A stretch of DNA of 64,000 nucleotides from Prevotella sp. (GTDB taxonomy: Bacteria > Bacteroidota > Bacteroidia > Bacteroidales > Bacteroidaceae). Shown here one piece after another: positions 37,337 through 46,899 of the stretch. Where the stretch lies: NCBI GenBank assembly GCA_017548275.1, contig JAFZAH010000037.1:1-64000 (forward strand). The letters are read 5' to 3'. The position numbers and the translations under genes were made by a program. Positions within the stretch are counted from its first letter, which is position 1. Every line of letters begins with the position of its first letter. The notes beneath the pieces are model-generated. The model did not search any database, was not told the origin of the DNA, and worked only from the letters and a program-made list of their open reading frames with translations.

Positions 37337-39697
37337 TTATCGCTTCAAGAGGTTCATCTGGGTCTGAGGCTTCATCACGTCGTGCGCTTTGACTTGGCTG
37401 GCCTTGGCATTGGCGGTGAGGGTAGCCTTGATGTCCTGAGAGGATGCTCCAACGAGGAACTGATATTCGCCCTCAGCCACGACCCATGCTGAGGCAGCCT
37501 CGTCGAACGAAGCGAGGTCCTCGGCCTTAACCGTGAGGGTGAGGGTCTCACTCTCACCGGGTTTCAGTTGCTTGGTCTTGGCAAATGCCTTCAACTCCTT
37601 GACGGGTTTGTTGGCAGCCTTGTTGTCAGGGGCGGAGATATAAACCTCGACCACTTCCTTGCCCTCGAACTTACCGGTGTTCTTTACAGTGACTTTCACT
37701 TCGTATGCATCACCCTTTGAGGCAATCTTGGCGTCGCTGTATTCAAAGGTGGTATAACTAAGGCCGAAGCCGAAGGGATAACTGACGGGCACTTCGAACG
37801 AGTCGAAGTAACGATAACCCACATAGACATCCTCCTCGTAGTCGGTATAATCGACATTCTTGACATTACCCTTCTTACCCTGGTTCAACATGTCAATGCG
37901 CGGGTCTTCGTCGATGGGGAAGTTCTTCGATGAATAGGCGTCGTTGAACTTGACGGGCCATGTCATAGTGAACTTGCCCGAAGGTGACTGCTTGCCGCTG
38001 AGCACATCGACGACACTGTTGCCGCCTTCCTGACCAGCCTGCCATGCGCAGAGGATTGCATCGGGCAACTCCTTCCATGAATCGGTCTCGATGACACCAC
38101 CAATGTTCAGCAGCACCACCACCTGTTTACCGGCCTTGTGATACACCTCGCATACCTGCTGTATCAGTTTCTTCTCAGAGTCGTTCAAGTTGAAATCGGC
38201 CACCTTGCGGTCGATGAACTCACCAGAGATACGTCCGATGGTGATGATAGCCACATCTGCCACGTTGGCCTGAGCGGTCAGTTCATCGGCGGTGAACTGT
38301 TTCTCGGCAGGCAGCGTGCCCGGCATGAAACTTGCGAGCATGGCTGCCTGCTCGTCCTTCTTCGCCAATTCCTCCTGAGCCTTCTTCTGGGCTTCCTTGG
38401 CATCGGCAATATATTTCTCATAGGCAGTCTTCAAATCGTCACTGACCGTGTAGCCGCCATTTTTCAGACCATCGAGCAGAGAGACGACATAGGCATGGTT
38501 CACATTACCAGAACCCGTACCGCCGGCGATGAAGTCATAAGACGTACAGCCATAGAGAGCGACATTCTTGACATTCTCCTTCAGAGGCAGAGCCTCGTTG
38601 TTTTTCATCAACACCATTCCCTCTGCAGCCGACTGACGGGTGACGGCAGCATGGGCCTTCAAATCGGGCTTGTTGGAATACTGGTAACCCTGGTAACGCG
38701 GACTGCGCTCCACAAGTTTCAACACACGCTGAACATTGCGGTCGAGGTCGGCCTCGTCGAGTTTGCCACTCTTCACGCCTGCCACGATGCTGTCGAACTG
38801 CTCAGCCTTGCCAGGTTGCAGCATATCGTTACCAGCCCACATCTGCAAAGCGCCGTCCTTGCCTCCGAACCAGTCGGTCATAACCGTGCCCTCGTAACCC
38901 CACTCATCGCGCAAGATAGTGGTGACAAGGTCCTTGCTCTCAGAGGTATAGACGCCATTGATGTAGTTGTAAGAGGTCATCACCGTCCAAGGTTTACTCT
39001 CCTTGATGGCAATCTCGAAACCCTTCAAATAGATTTCGCGCAGAGCACGCTGCGAAATGTGCGCGTCGGTGTTCATGCGGTTCGTCTCCTGGTTGTTGGC
39101 AGCGAAGTGCTTGATGCTCGTGCCCACGTCGTTTTTCTGCACGCCAGTGATATAAGCGGCGGCTGTCTTACCTGCCACGACGGGGTCTTCGGAGTAGTAC
39201 TCGAAGTTACGGCCGCAGAGCGGATTACGCATGATGTTAAGAGCAGGGGCCAGCAGCACGTCGGCACCATACTCCTTGACCTCCTCGCCGATAGCCTGAC
39301 CAACCTCCTCCACGAGTTGGGTGTTCCATGTAGAAGCCAACAGCGTACCGATGGGGAAGTGTGTGCAATAGTATGTGGCTTGGTCGCCTTCGCGCGTAGC
39401 GTCAATGCGCAATCCGGCAGGTCCGTCAGCCAGCACCACAGCGGGGATGCCCAGCGAGTCGAGAGGATAGGTTGTACCAGCGGCACCGGGCACGAGATTC
39501 TTTGTGGAGCCAATCACAGCATCGTCGCCAGAGAATCCGGCCATACCTACACCTATCACAAAGTGAGCCTTGTCCTCAAGCGACATTTTGGCCATCACCT
39601 CTTCCTGATTGATTGTGTTCATAGTCACGTTGTCGGCAGAATTACAACCCACCATGAGGGCTGCCATGCCGAGGGCGAAAAAAAAAGTCTTTTTCAT
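37337..39697 (-). CDS. GH3 beta-glycosidase, lipoprotein
   Basis: The 786-residue protein has a lipoprotein signal (lipobox MVGC), then the GH3 barrel with KHFAANNQE, nucleophile in GTVMTDWFGG, the GH3 C-domain and a fibronectin III-like domain ending in QTQMNLLKR. It is the first gene of the five-gene operon running to 31169. A minus-strand -7 (TATCTTTG, 39931-39924) gives a ~220-nt leader. A long plus-strand open frame opposite it (38138-39862) is an antisense shadow. It probably acts on oligosaccharides at the outer membrane. Confidence 0.93.
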   Translation of the reverse strand: MKKTFFFALGMAALMVGCNSADNVTMNTINQEEVMAKMSLEDKAHFVIGVGMAGFSGDDAVIGSTKNLVPGAAGTTYPLDSLGIPAVVLADGPAGLRIDATREGDQATYYCTHFPIGTLLASTWNTQLVEEVGQAIGEEVKEYGADVLLAPALNIMRNPLCGRNFEYYSEDPVVAGKTAAAYITGVQKNDVGTSIKHFAANNQETNRMNTDAHISQRALREIYLKGFEIAIKESKPWTVMTSYNYINGVYTSESKDLVTTILRDEWGYEGTVMTDWFGGKDGALQMWAGNDMLQPGKAEQFDSIVAGVKSGKLDEADLDRNVQRVLKLVERSPRYQGYQYSNKPDLKAHAAVTRQSAAEGMVLMKNNEALPLKENVKNVALYGCTSYDFIAGGTGSGNVNHAYVVSLLDGLKNGGYTVSDDLKTAYEKYIADAKEAQKKAQEELAKKDEQAAMLASFMPGTLPAEKQFTADELTAQANVADVAIITIGRISGEFIDRKVADFNLNDSEKKLIQQVCEVYHKAGKQVVVLLNIGGVIETDSWKELPDAILCAWQAGQEGGNSVVDVLSGKQSPSGKFTMTWPVKFNDAYSSKNFPIDEDPRIDMLNQGKKGNVKNVDYTDYEEDVYVGYRYFDSFEVPVSYPFGFGLSYTTFEYSDAKIASKGDAYEVKVTVKNTGKFEGKEVVEVYISAPDNKAANKPVKELKAFAKTKQLKPGESETLTLTVKAEDLASFDEAASAWVVAEGEYQFLVGASSQDIKATLTANAKASQVKAHDVMKPQTQMNLLKR

Positions 39698-39923
39698 ATT
39701 CTTATCTTATTAGATTATTTGATTCTCTTCAACTTCAACACCTGTGGAATGAATTTCATCAGACGGATGTGCAAGCCGCACTTTGTCCTTCGAATATTGC
39801 CTATTTATATGCAGCACAACGCCATTGAGACACAGTTAGGGCCCCAACCATTCGTCATTTAGAAATTACACTCTTTTCAATGGTAAAATTTAGGTCTTTA
39901 GTCATAGATATAGATGACATGTG

Positions 39924-39931
39924 CAAAGATA
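39924..39931 (-). promoter_or_regulatory. Candidate -7 element of the GH3/esterase operon
   Basis: TATCTTTG on the minus strand within an AT-rich divergent region (39698-40158). No convincing -33 is seen, so an activator may be needed. The rest of this region holds no gene. Confidence 0.45.
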
Positions 39932-40076
39932 AGAAAAAAAATGAGAATATATTTATTTGTCAAAAAAAAATTAAAAGTACATGATGCTTCCGGCATTTTC
40001 AGTCGTACTTTTTACAACGATTTTCGTTAAAATACATATAAACTATTTAATTTTGTTTAATAACTAATATTTTTAG

Positions 40077-40107
40077 TTGCACACATATAAATGTTTAGTT
40101 ATATTTG
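40077..40107 (+). promoter_or_regulatory. Promoter of the blaI-blaR1 pair
   Basis: -33 TTG (40077-40079), 20-nt spacer, -7 TATATTTG (40100-40107). A BlaI operator should lie here, but I cannot point to a clear TACA/TGTA dyad. Confidence 0.65.
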
Positions 40108-40158
40108 CAGCCGATATGACGCGCAAAGATGAATCTGTAACTATTAACGAAGAAAGAA

Positions 40159-40527
40159 ATGAAAAAATTGACCAATAAGGAAAAAGAAATCATGGACCTG
40201 TATTGGAAGCACGGAGCCATGTTCGTGAGGGAATTGCTCGACCATTACGCCGAGCCGAAACCCCACTTCAACACCCTCTCCACAATGGTGAGGCTGTTGG
40301 AGAAGAACGGCTTCCTGGGTCATCGCCAATACGGGAACACCTACCAATATTACCCTGTCATCAGCGAAAAGGAATACGGTGAGCGCAGCATCGCCCATGT
40401 CATCGCCAGTTATTTCAACAACTCTTACATGAGTGCCGTATCGGCGTTTGTAAAAGAGGAGAAGATTTCTGTTGACGAGTTACGCCATCTCATCGACGAG
40501 ATTGAATCAGCCAATTCACAACAATAA
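40159..40527 (+). CDS. blaI: BlaI/MecI/CopY-family repressor
   Basis: The 122-residue protein has the penicillinase-repressor winged helix (LTNKEKEIMDLYWKHGAMFV, NTLSTMVRLLEKNGFL) and a dimerisation tail. Such repressors are cleaved or released when the partner BlaR1-like protease senses a signal. The partner gene follows 17 nt downstream. Beta-lactam sensing is not implied, because no beta-lactamase is nearby and this pair is common in Bacteroidetes. Confidence 0.9.
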   Translation: MKKLTNKEKEIMDLYWKHGAMFVRELLDHYAEPKPHFNTLSTMVRLLEKNGFLGHRQYGNTYQYYPVISEKEYGERSIAHVIASYFNNSYMSAVSAFVKEEKISVDELRHLIDEIESANSQQ

Positions 40528-40544
40528 CCCCAAGAACGACAACC

Positions 40545-42260
40545 ATGCTTGATTTCCTCATCTACGACCTCAAAGTGGCCTGCCTGATAGCCATTTTCTA
40601 TATGTTCTATCGGTTGCTGCTTGCCAAGGAGACGCTTCACCGGCTTAACCGCGTGGTGCTGCTCGCTACTGCGGCCTTGTCGTTTGTGCTGCCCCTTTGT
40701 GTGTTAACCTTCCACCAAGAGGTTCGGATGGTTCCCACGGCCGACATAGAGATAGGTGCTCTCACCATGGAGGTGGTAAAAGAGGAGGCGACTCAACCCT
40801 GGTGGTTGATGCCCTTGGTGGTGGTTTTCCTCACGGGAGCCATCGCGACCATTGTGTATTCGCTGTATTCCATATTCCAAATCATCTTTTTGATAAAAAA
40901 GAGCGAGAAGCATCCACAAGCCGACGGCACCACCATCGTGGTGACAGACCACGACGAGGCACCGTTCAGTTGGATGCGTTATATAGTATTGAGCCGTAGC
41001 GACTACGCCTCGCCCGATGCCGCTATTCTCGCTCACGAGCGTGGGCACATCCGCCACCATCACTCGTGGGATGTGTTGTTCACTTATATTGTCACCCCCT
41101 TGCAATGGTTCAACCCCGCGATATGGATGCTCAGGTCCGACCTGCGCTCCATCCACGAGTATGAAGCCGACAAGGAGGCACTCTCTCAAGGCATCAACGC
41201 GCGTCAATATCAATTGTTATTAGTAACCAAGTCGTTGTCCACTATGCGGTACTGGGTGGCCAATGGCATCAGTCACAGTACCCTCAAAAAAAGAATCACC
41301 ATGATGTTGAAAAAACAATCCAGTGAAATGCGGGGCCTGAAAGTGCTCTTCGTATTGCCTGTCATAGCCATATCCTTAGCCCTTAACGCCAAAACCGTGA
41401 CCACCTATCTTCCCGTGGAGAGTTCCGACGGAGTCGTTCCTGCGGTAGAAGAAACCAACAGTGTGGCACCCGTTTTACAAGAGCCATTGACCACGGACGA
41501 CGACGGCGACGTTCTTTACATCGTCGACGGCAAGCAGATGACCGATATCAGCGGTATCCCCTCAGACGACATCAAGAGCATCACCTACTTGAAAGGCGAT
41601 AAAGCCCGTCTGTTCGGTTACTCGCGCGATGTGATTATCGTGGAGTTGAAGAAAAAAGCCAAGGAACTTTCTGACGTTTCCCCTGACGTAGCGGCCGAAC
41701 CTGTTTATGAAAATTGCGAGAAAATGCCCGAGTTTGAAGGCGGCATGCCCGCATTGGCGAATTATATGAAGGAAAACGTCTGTTATCCGAAGGAAGCCTT
41801 TGAGGCAAACGTGCAAGGCCGTGTACTTGTCAGTTTCATCATCAATGAGAACGGTGAGGTAAGTGATGCCAGCATCATGCAGGGTGTAGAGGAACATTTG
41901 GACAAGGAGGCATTGCGTGTCATCAGCACGATGCCTAACTGGAGTCCGGGCCTGCAAGACGGCAAACCCGTTAAGGTGAGATACACCTTGCCTGTCAATT
42001 TCCGTTTAGCGTCGACGACGGTGAAGATTGAAAACAACAATAATGCCGAAAAGAATACCCGCATCTTCATACGTAATAGCGATACTTCTTCCGCCGACCA
42101 TTCCGATGACACAAAATACACCGTCTTTATTGACGATGTGGAATCGACCAAAGAAGCATTAGAAGCCTTGCCACCGTCATCTATCGACCACATATCCGTT
42201 GACAAATCATCTGACGGAGAAAAGTCAACCGGCATTATCAAGGTTTACACCAAGAAATGA
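40545..42260 (+). CDS. BlaR1-like M56 membrane metallopeptidase with TonB C-terminal domain
   Basis: The 571-residue protein has N-terminal membrane helices (~3-22, ~35-55, ~88-115), the M56 zinc motif LAHERGHIRHHH (~163) with EADKEA, and a further helix near 270-285. In place of a penicillin-binding sensor it carries a TonB C-terminal domain (~385-485; VQGRVLVSFIINENGEVSDA). On either side are segments that look like TonB-receptor plug strands (YIVDGKQMTDISGIPSDDI and the C-terminal VFIDDVESTKEALE). It is coupled to blaI and ends before a strong terminator. The signal sensed is unknown. Confidence 0.85.
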   Translation: MLDFLIYDLKVACLIAIFYMFYRLLLAKETLHRLNRVVLLATAALSFVLPLCVLTFHQEVRMVPTADIEIGALTMEVVKEEATQPWWLMPLVVVFLTGAIATIVYSLYSIFQIIFLIKKSEKHPQADGTTIVVTDHDEAPFSWMRYIVLSRSDYASPDAAILAHERGHIRHHHSWDVLFTYIVTPLQWFNPAIWMLRSDLRSIHEYEADKEALSQGINARQYQLLLVTKSLSTMRYWVANGISHSTLKKRITMMLKKQSSEMRGLKVLFVLPVIAISLALNAKTVTTYLPVESSDGVVPAVEETNSVAPVLQEPLTTDDDGDVLYIVDGKQMTDISGIPSDDIKSITYLKGDKARLFGYSRDVIIVELKKKAKELSDVSPDVAAEPVYENCEKMPEFEGGMPALANYMKENVCYPKEAFEANVQGRVLVSFIINENGEVSDASIMQGVEEHLDKEALRVISTMPNWSPGLQDGKPVKVRYTLPVNFRLASTTVKIENNNNAEKNTRIFIRNSDTSSADHSDDTKYTVFIDDVESTKEALEALPPSSIDHISVDKSSDGEKSTGIIKVYTKK

Positions 42261-42312
42261 GGTCTTTGAATAGTTGAAATCCAAAGGAGACTATCAGGAT
42301 ATAGACTGAAGA

Positions 42313-42354
42313 AAGGAGGCTTGAGCGTAAAAACGCCCAAGCCTCCTTCTTTTA
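42313..42354. terminator. Terminator after the blaI-blaR1 operon
   Basis: AAGGAGGCTTG, inner loop, CAAGCCTCCTT then TCTTTTATT: an 11-bp stem between convergent genes. Confidence 0.85.
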
Positions 42355-42423
42355 TTCAGAATTGTCTGTTATTTTTTTCTGTCGTCGTCAATGTAAATCC
42401 TGCCGGACTAACATCTTTGACCT

Positions 42424-43956
42424 TTACCTCCTGCTCTTGAAGAATTCTTCGAAGAAGTCCATTTGGCGCTGGTTGGGCACCTTGTCGAGGTGGAAACCGT
42501 CACGGATAATCATGACGGAGGGCTGACCTTGCTGATAGGTGGTCCAATAAGGCAGTGTGCCGCCGTTGGGGTCGCCTGTCTTTGTGAAGTTTATCCAGTA
42601 CTGCGACATGATGTCGAGCATGCGCTGCTCGGTGTCGGTCATCTTGCCACTGCCGAACTTATACCCGTATATGAAGGGCATCTCTGCCACATGGCTGGCT
42701 CCGCCACGCGCGCTGCGCAGGATGGTGTTCTCGGAGTTTTGGTCAAAATAATACATATAGACGCGTCCCTTGCCAGTCTTGCTTTGCAGGTTGGCCCATG
42801 CATAGGTGCCCCATGCGAAACTGCCGTCACGGAAGATGTCGCTTTGGGCGAAATACACTTCCATGTCGGTGGTGGCGGGATATACCTCGAGCAGACGGTC
42901 GGCCCAGTCGCCATAGATCTCCTTGACACGCTCTTTGTATTGCTCTACAGGAACAGGACGTGTAAACATCGAACCCTCGTCGGAGTTGGTGCCGATGATG
43001 ACATCCACATCATTGTACTGTCCTGTCTGATAGAGTTTATACTGGTCGTCGGTGATGACATAGCCGTCGACCACGGGCCAGAACGACTCCATGCGGCAAC
43101 TGTCGACCAACGTCTGGAAGGGCACTTTACGCATCTGGCGGATGTTTTTCTTGCCCAATTTGCGTTGGAAATCGAGTCCGGCCTGTTGTGCGGCTTTCTC
43201 ACGGACCATCGCCGTGTTGCCGCCACGCACATCAGCCACGGGCCAGAACGAACTGCCGCTCTCGCTGATGGCACCGCGGAACAGTCCCTTGCACAAAGGC
43301 GATGCGCAGAGTATGCTGACGGAGATGCCGCCCGCTGATTCGCCAGCGATGGTGATGCGGTCGGGGTCGCCGCCAAATGCCGCGATATTGTCATGTATCC
43401 ATTTGAGTGCGAGAATCTGGTCCATCATTCCGTAGTTGCCCGAGATGCCGCGCTCCGACTCTTTCGCCAATTCGGGATGGGGCATGAAGCCCAGCACTCC
43501 GAGACGATACTCGATGCTGCAATAGATGATGCCCTCGCGCAGAAAACTCTCCTGAGTGCCGCTGTACGAGCCCGTGGAAAATCCACCGCCATGAATCATG
43601 ACAAAGACGGGCAGACGTTCGGATGCCGATTTTGCGGGTGTCTCCACACTCAGGTAGAGGCAGTCCTCGCTCATGGGGATGTCATTGCCGCTCTGATTGG
43701 GGTCGGTGACTTGCGGTGGCCGTGCGCCCCAGTTCTCGGCCTTATATATGCCCGTCCATGGCTTTTTGGGCACAGGGGCCTTCCATCTCAAATCGCCCAC
43801 GGGCGGCTCGGCGTAGGGGATGGCCTTGTAGAGTGCAAAGCCCTCATGTTCGACACCTTCTATCTGTCCTTGCGCCACAACCGTGCGTAACAATTGGGCA
43901 TCACTCGGCATTGCCATCGCAAATGCCATCATCGATAACAAAATACACTTTTTCAT
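42424..43956 (-). CDS. Secreted carboxylesterase type B
   Basis: The ATG at 43956 gives 510 residues with a signal peptide (MKKCILLSMMAFAMAMPSDA). The longer frame upstream reads through CTCAAAT repeats and is rejected. Catalytic features: IHGGGFSTGS, nucleophile motif AGESAGG, and a late His in GASHVAEMPF. It resembles the operon carboxylesterase at 33335 but is a separate unit and is not a lipoprotein. The upstream leader is of repeat family II. The gene converges on blaR1. Confidence 0.9.
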   Translation of the reverse strand: MKKCILLSMMAFAMAMPSDAQLLRTVVAQGQIEGVEHEGFALYKAIPYAEPPVGDLRWKAPVPKKPWTGIYKAENWGARPPQVTDPNQSGNDIPMSEDCLYLSVETPAKSASERLPVFVMIHGGGFSTGSYSGTQESFLREGIIYCSIEYRLGVLGFMPHPELAKESERGISGNYGMMDQILALKWIHDNIAAFGGDPDRITIAGESAGGISVSILCASPLCKGLFRGAISESGSSFWPVADVRGGNTAMVREKAAQQAGLDFQRKLGKKNIRQMRKVPFQTLVDSCRMESFWPVVDGYVITDDQYKLYQTGQYNDVDVIIGTNSDEGSMFTRPVPVEQYKERVKEIYGDWADRLLEVYPATTDMEVYFAQSDIFRDGSFAWGTYAWANLQSKTGKGRVYMYYFDQNSENTILRSARGGASHVAEMPFIYGYKFGSGKMTDTEQRMLDIMSQYWINFTKTGDPNGGTLPYWTTYQQGQPSVMIIRDGFHLDKVPNQRQMDFFEEFFKSRR

Positions 43957-43961
43957 ATTTA

Positions 43962-44110
43962 TTAGGTTTGAGATTTGAGGCTTGAGATTTGAGGCTTGAG
44001 GTTTATTGAGGAGCAAGGTGCAAGGAGCAAGAGATTACTCCACTTATAGAGAACGAATGTCTAAACTCCTACACTTCTATACTCCTATACGCCTAAACTC
44101 CTAAACTCCT
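43962..44110 (-). repeat. Composite repeat leader, family II, upstream of a carboxylesterase
   Basis: Minus strand: GGAGTTTAGG units, a TCTCTATAAGTGGAGTAATC segment, CTTGCTCCTTGCACC units and CTCAAATCTCAAGCC units before the ATG. About 80 nt match the HIT leader at 22594-22720 with few differences. Confidence 0.7.
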
Positions 44111-44116
44111 GAATAA

Positions 44117-44584
44117 TCAATACCCCTCCACCAGTCTGTAATATTCGATAAGCGTCTCCCACTGGTCACCGCTGGTCACGGAGGCGGCACGCATCTGGTC
44201 TTGCAGTTTCCCCACTCTCGTGCGTATCTCCGAGGCAATGTCGGACATCTGTTCTTTCAGGTCTTCCTCTTCAAATTTCACAGCCTTCTGATAGGGTGCT
44301 GCCTGTTTCTTTCCAAGTTGATTGCGGAGATCACAGAACCGGTTGGTCAGGTCGTTGAGCTGTTGCTTTTGATAGGCGTCGAGCACGACGGTTGGCGGTT
44401 GTTTCTTCTCTTCGACAGCGTTCTGTTTGTCAGTGCCTTCGTTGCCGGATTCAACACCAGTACCACCTCCCATATCCACCTGCCACGATTCATCGGCATT
44501 ACCTTTGTTGTCAGCATTTTGTCCGCTCTTGCCGCAAGCCATCATCAAGCAGCAGCACATCGCCATTAGGAGCAGTTTTTTCAT
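44117..44584 (-). CDS. Lipoprotein of unknown function
   Basis: The ATG at 44584 gives a 155-residue product with a lipobox (LMMAC). After a Gly/Asn/Glu-rich low-complexity stretch (~25-65), the C-terminal half is a charged alpha-helical region (QKQQLNDLTNRFCDLRNQLG onward), probably a coiled coil. No family is recognised. A minus-strand -7-like TAATTTTG lies at 44622-44615. It is divergent from the alpha/beta hydrolase gene. Confidence 0.7.
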   Translation of the reverse strand: MKKLLLMAMCCCLMMACGKSGQNADNKGNADESWQVDMGGGTGVESGNEGTDKQNAVEEKKQPPTVVLDAYQKQQLNDLTNRFCDLRNQLGKKQAAPYQKAVKFEEEDLKEQMSDIASEIRTRVGKLQDQMRAASVTSGDQWETLIEYYRLVEGY

Positions 44585-44632
44585 CGTTTTTCGTGATTTG
44601 TCAAGTATTATGTGCAAAATTACGCATTTCAA

Positions 44633-44663
44633 TTGATATTTCCATCTTTTTTTGTTACTTTTG
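44633..44663 (+). promoter_or_regulatory. Promoter of the alpha/beta hydrolase gene
   Basis: -33 TTG (44633-44635), 20-nt spacer, -7 TACTTTTG (44656-44663). The transcript leader includes the repeat at 44692-44750. Confidence 0.72.
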
Positions 44664-44691
44664 TACAATCATTAAAGGTTTGAGGTTGTAG

Positions 44692-44750
44692 GACCAAACG
44701 ACCAACCCCCTAAACGACCAAACGACTAACTCCCTAAACGACCAAACGAC
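44692..44750 (+). repeat. AAACGACC repeat leader
   Basis: Six degenerate units of the form CC[C/T]AAACGACCAA end one base before the ATG at 44751. It is the terminal module of the family I leader on its own and, by the promoter position, is transcribed. Confidence 0.7.
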
Positions 44751-45557
44751 ATGAGAAAAATTGCATCTATCCTATTGCTTCTCTGCCTGACATTGACAGC
44801 GGCGACGGCGCAAACGTACAATCAGGTGAATGACATCAGTTACACGAAAAAGACGGATGCCTACGCTGTGGAGCGCCTCAAACTCGACGTGTACTACCCC
44901 GAAGGCATGAAGGACTGCCCTGTCGTGGTATGGTTCCACGGTGGCGGTCTAGAGGCTGGCAACAAGGAGATACCTTGGCGACTGCAGCAGAAAGGATATG
45001 TGGTCGTGGGCGTGAATTACCGTTTGCTGCCACGGGTGAGAATCGACGCCCTGCTCGACGATTCCGCCGAGGCGGTGGCGTGGGTGTTCCGGCACATCGC
45101 GCAATATGGCGGCGACACGAAAAAGATTGTCGTCACGGGTCATTCTGCCGGGGGGTACATCTCCATGATGCTCTGTCTGAACAAAGCGTGGTTAGCCGCC
45201 TACGACATCAATGCCGACGACGTGATGATGTACGTGCCGTTCAGCGGGCAGGCCGTCACGCATTATAATGTTCGTAAGATGCAAGGCATCCCGCCGCTTC
45301 AAGCCACCATCGACGAATATGCGCCAATCTACTGGGTGCGCAATGACTGTCCGCCACTGGTGCTCATTTGCGGCGACAGGGAACAAGAATTGTATGGCCG
45401 TTATGACGAGAACCAATATCTGGCGCGCATGATGAAACTGGCAGGACACACCGAGACCTACCTCTACGAACTCGGCGGTCACGACCACGGCGCCATGGTG
45501 GACCCGAGTTTTCACATCTTGGAATCGCACATGAAAAAGATGTTGACGAAGGAATAG
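44751..45557 (+). CDS. Secreted alpha/beta hydrolase (BD-FAE/esterase-lipase type)
   Basis: The 268-residue protein has a signal peptide (ends TAATAQ), the oxyanion motif WFHGGGLEAG (~62-71), the nucleophile elbow TGHSAGGYIS and a C-terminal His in LGGHDHGAMV. This is the hormone-sensitive-lipase/BD-FAE arrangement, which includes feruloyl and acetyl esterases. The start codon lies directly after the AAACGACC repeat. Substrate is not known. Confidence 0.87.
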   Translation: MRKIASILLLLCLTLTAATAQTYNQVNDISYTKKTDAYAVERLKLDVYYPEGMKDCPVVVWFHGGGLEAGNKEIPWRLQQKGYVVVGVNYRLLPRVRIDALLDDSAEAVAWVFRHIAQYGGDTKKIVVTGHSAGGYISMMLCLNKAWLAAYDINADDVMMYVPFSGQAVTHYNVRKMQGIPPLQATIDEYAPIYWVRNDCPPLVLICGDREQELYGRYDENQYLARMMKLAGHTETYLYELGGHDHGAMVDPSFHILESHMKKMLTKE

Positions 45558-45625
45558 TCTCACACCGCCCTACCCTCCTGTCCCGTTTGTCGAGTCACCG
45601 CCATGACTAAAAACGCTCCCGTTTT

Positions 45626-45657
45626 TTTGGCTATTTGAAAAGTATCGTTTACCTTTA
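45626..45657 (+). promoter_or_regulatory. Promoter of the flavodoxin gene
   Basis: -33 TTTG (45626-45629), 20-nt spacer, -7 TACCTTTA (45650-45657, one mismatch to TAnnTTTG). Confidence 0.6.
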
Positions 45658-45696
45658 CACCCGAAAAAGTATCATTATTTTATAAAATAACTCATT

Positions 45697-46503
45697 ATGA
45701 AAAAACTCTTATTATCAATGGCAATTATCGCATCAGTAGCCACAGGATGTGCGCAACAAAAAAAGACCTTGGTGCTCTACTATTCAGAGACCGGTACGAC
45801 CAAGGCTGTAGCAGAGGCACTGCAAAAACAACTCAATGCCGACATCGAGAGCATCGAGGCGGTGGAACCCTATTCCGGCGATTTCCAGGCAACGATGCAG
45901 CGCGGACAGCGCGAGATGCAAAGCGGACAGACGCCCGCCATCAAACCCCTCCAGAAGAAAATAGCCGACTATGATGTCATCTTCCTCGGCTATCCCATTT
46001 GGTTTGGCACATATGCCATGCCCATCGCCACTCTGGTGAAGGAGAATGACTTCGCCGGCAAGACCATCGTACCCTTCTGCACCTTCGGCAGCGGCGGTCT
46101 GAACACCTCAACCGATGCGCTGAAGAAAGCCCTGCCCAAGGCCGACATCAAGGAAGGCTACGGCGTACGCACCGCCCGCGTGACGGCGGCAGAGAAAGAA
46201 CTCGACCGATTCCTCAAAGAAAACGGATTTAAGGAGGGCACCGTAGAGAAACTGCCCGACTATTCTGCTCAGGTGCCCGTGACCGACGAGGACAAAGCCA
46301 TCTTCGACGCAGCCTGCTCCAGTTATCAGTTCCCGCTCGGCACCCCCTCAACCGTAGGCAAACGCGAGACCGCTGAAAGCACCGATTACATGTTCATCGT
46401 CAAGGGCCGCGGATTCGACGGTGGCGAATCTACCTCGACCATCTACGTGACCGTAGGCAAAGAGCCCGGTGCTAAACCCGAATTCACACAAGTGGTGAGA
46501 TAA
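45697..46503 (+). CDS. Flavodoxin-domain lipoprotein
   Basis: The 268-residue protein has a lipobox (VATGC, Cys ~18) and a flavodoxin fold: FMN phosphate loop YYSETGTTKAVAE (~30-42), then VIFLGYPIWFG and PFCTFGSGGLN near the isoalloxazine ring. The C-terminal ~90 residues are an additional domain (DKAIFDAACSSYQFPLGTP onward). An envelope-anchored flavodoxin is typical of Bacteroidetes; a redox role outside the cytoplasm is inferred. It has its own promoter and a terminator hairpin ~280 nt downstream. Confidence 0.87.
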   Translation: MKKLLLSMAIIASVATGCAQQKKTLVLYYSETGTTKAVAEALQKQLNADIESIEAVEPYSGDFQATMQRGQREMQSGQTPAIKPLQKKIADYDVIFLGYPIWFGTYAMPIATLVKENDFAGKTIVPFCTFGSGGLNTSTDALKKALPKADIKEGYGVRTARVTAAEKELDRFLKENGFKEGTVEKLPDYSAQVPVTDEDKAIFDAACSSYQFPLGTPSTVGKRETAESTDYMFIVKGRGFDGGESTSTIYVTVGKEPGAKPEFTQVVR

Positions 46504-46780
46504 GACAGAATCCACCCGGGAGACACACTACGAATTTCACGAATCCTCCTTTTAGTGTTTTTCATGTTCTTCGCAGATATGACTACGAATTTTACGAATT
46601 CAAGGACAACTGATGTTACGGATTCAACAGATTCGAATGAGACAGGACACTAAACCCTCTACACTCAAGCCTAAACCTATTTAGGACTACGAATTTAGCG
46701 AAATATACGGATTGGCGTACTAATGTCTGAACTCCTGACTCCTGAACTCCTAAATAAAGACTACGAATTTCACGAATTAT
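46504..46780. repeat. Intergenic repeat region
   Basis: About 280 nt without a gene. It contains four copies of CTACGAATTT[C/A]ACGAAT-like words, ACACTAAACCCTCTACACTCAAG, and a CTGAACTCCTGACTCCTGAACTCC run. The same words recur near 3231, 23450 and 61740-61930. Confidence 0.6.
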
Positions 46781-46805
46781 AAAAACGGCCGGTTGGCCGT
46801 TTTTT
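46781..46805. terminator. Hairpin terminator upstream of the third GH3
   Basis: AAAAACGGCC-GGTT-GGCCGTTTTT, perfect 10-bp stem with T tail; bidirectional in appearance. Confidence 0.85.
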
Positions 46806-46899
46806 GTTGTCTATTGAATGAATTTCTAAAGACCGATAGCCGTTTTTGTGGTTTTTTATCGTACCTTTGCAATCAAATAACCTAATGACATACAAAATC

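Noticed and set aside
38138-39862. 574-residue plus-strand ORF
   Set aside because: It lies opposite a complete GH3 gene and has no recognisable domain, signal peptide or promoter; it is an antisense shadow of a GC-rich gene.
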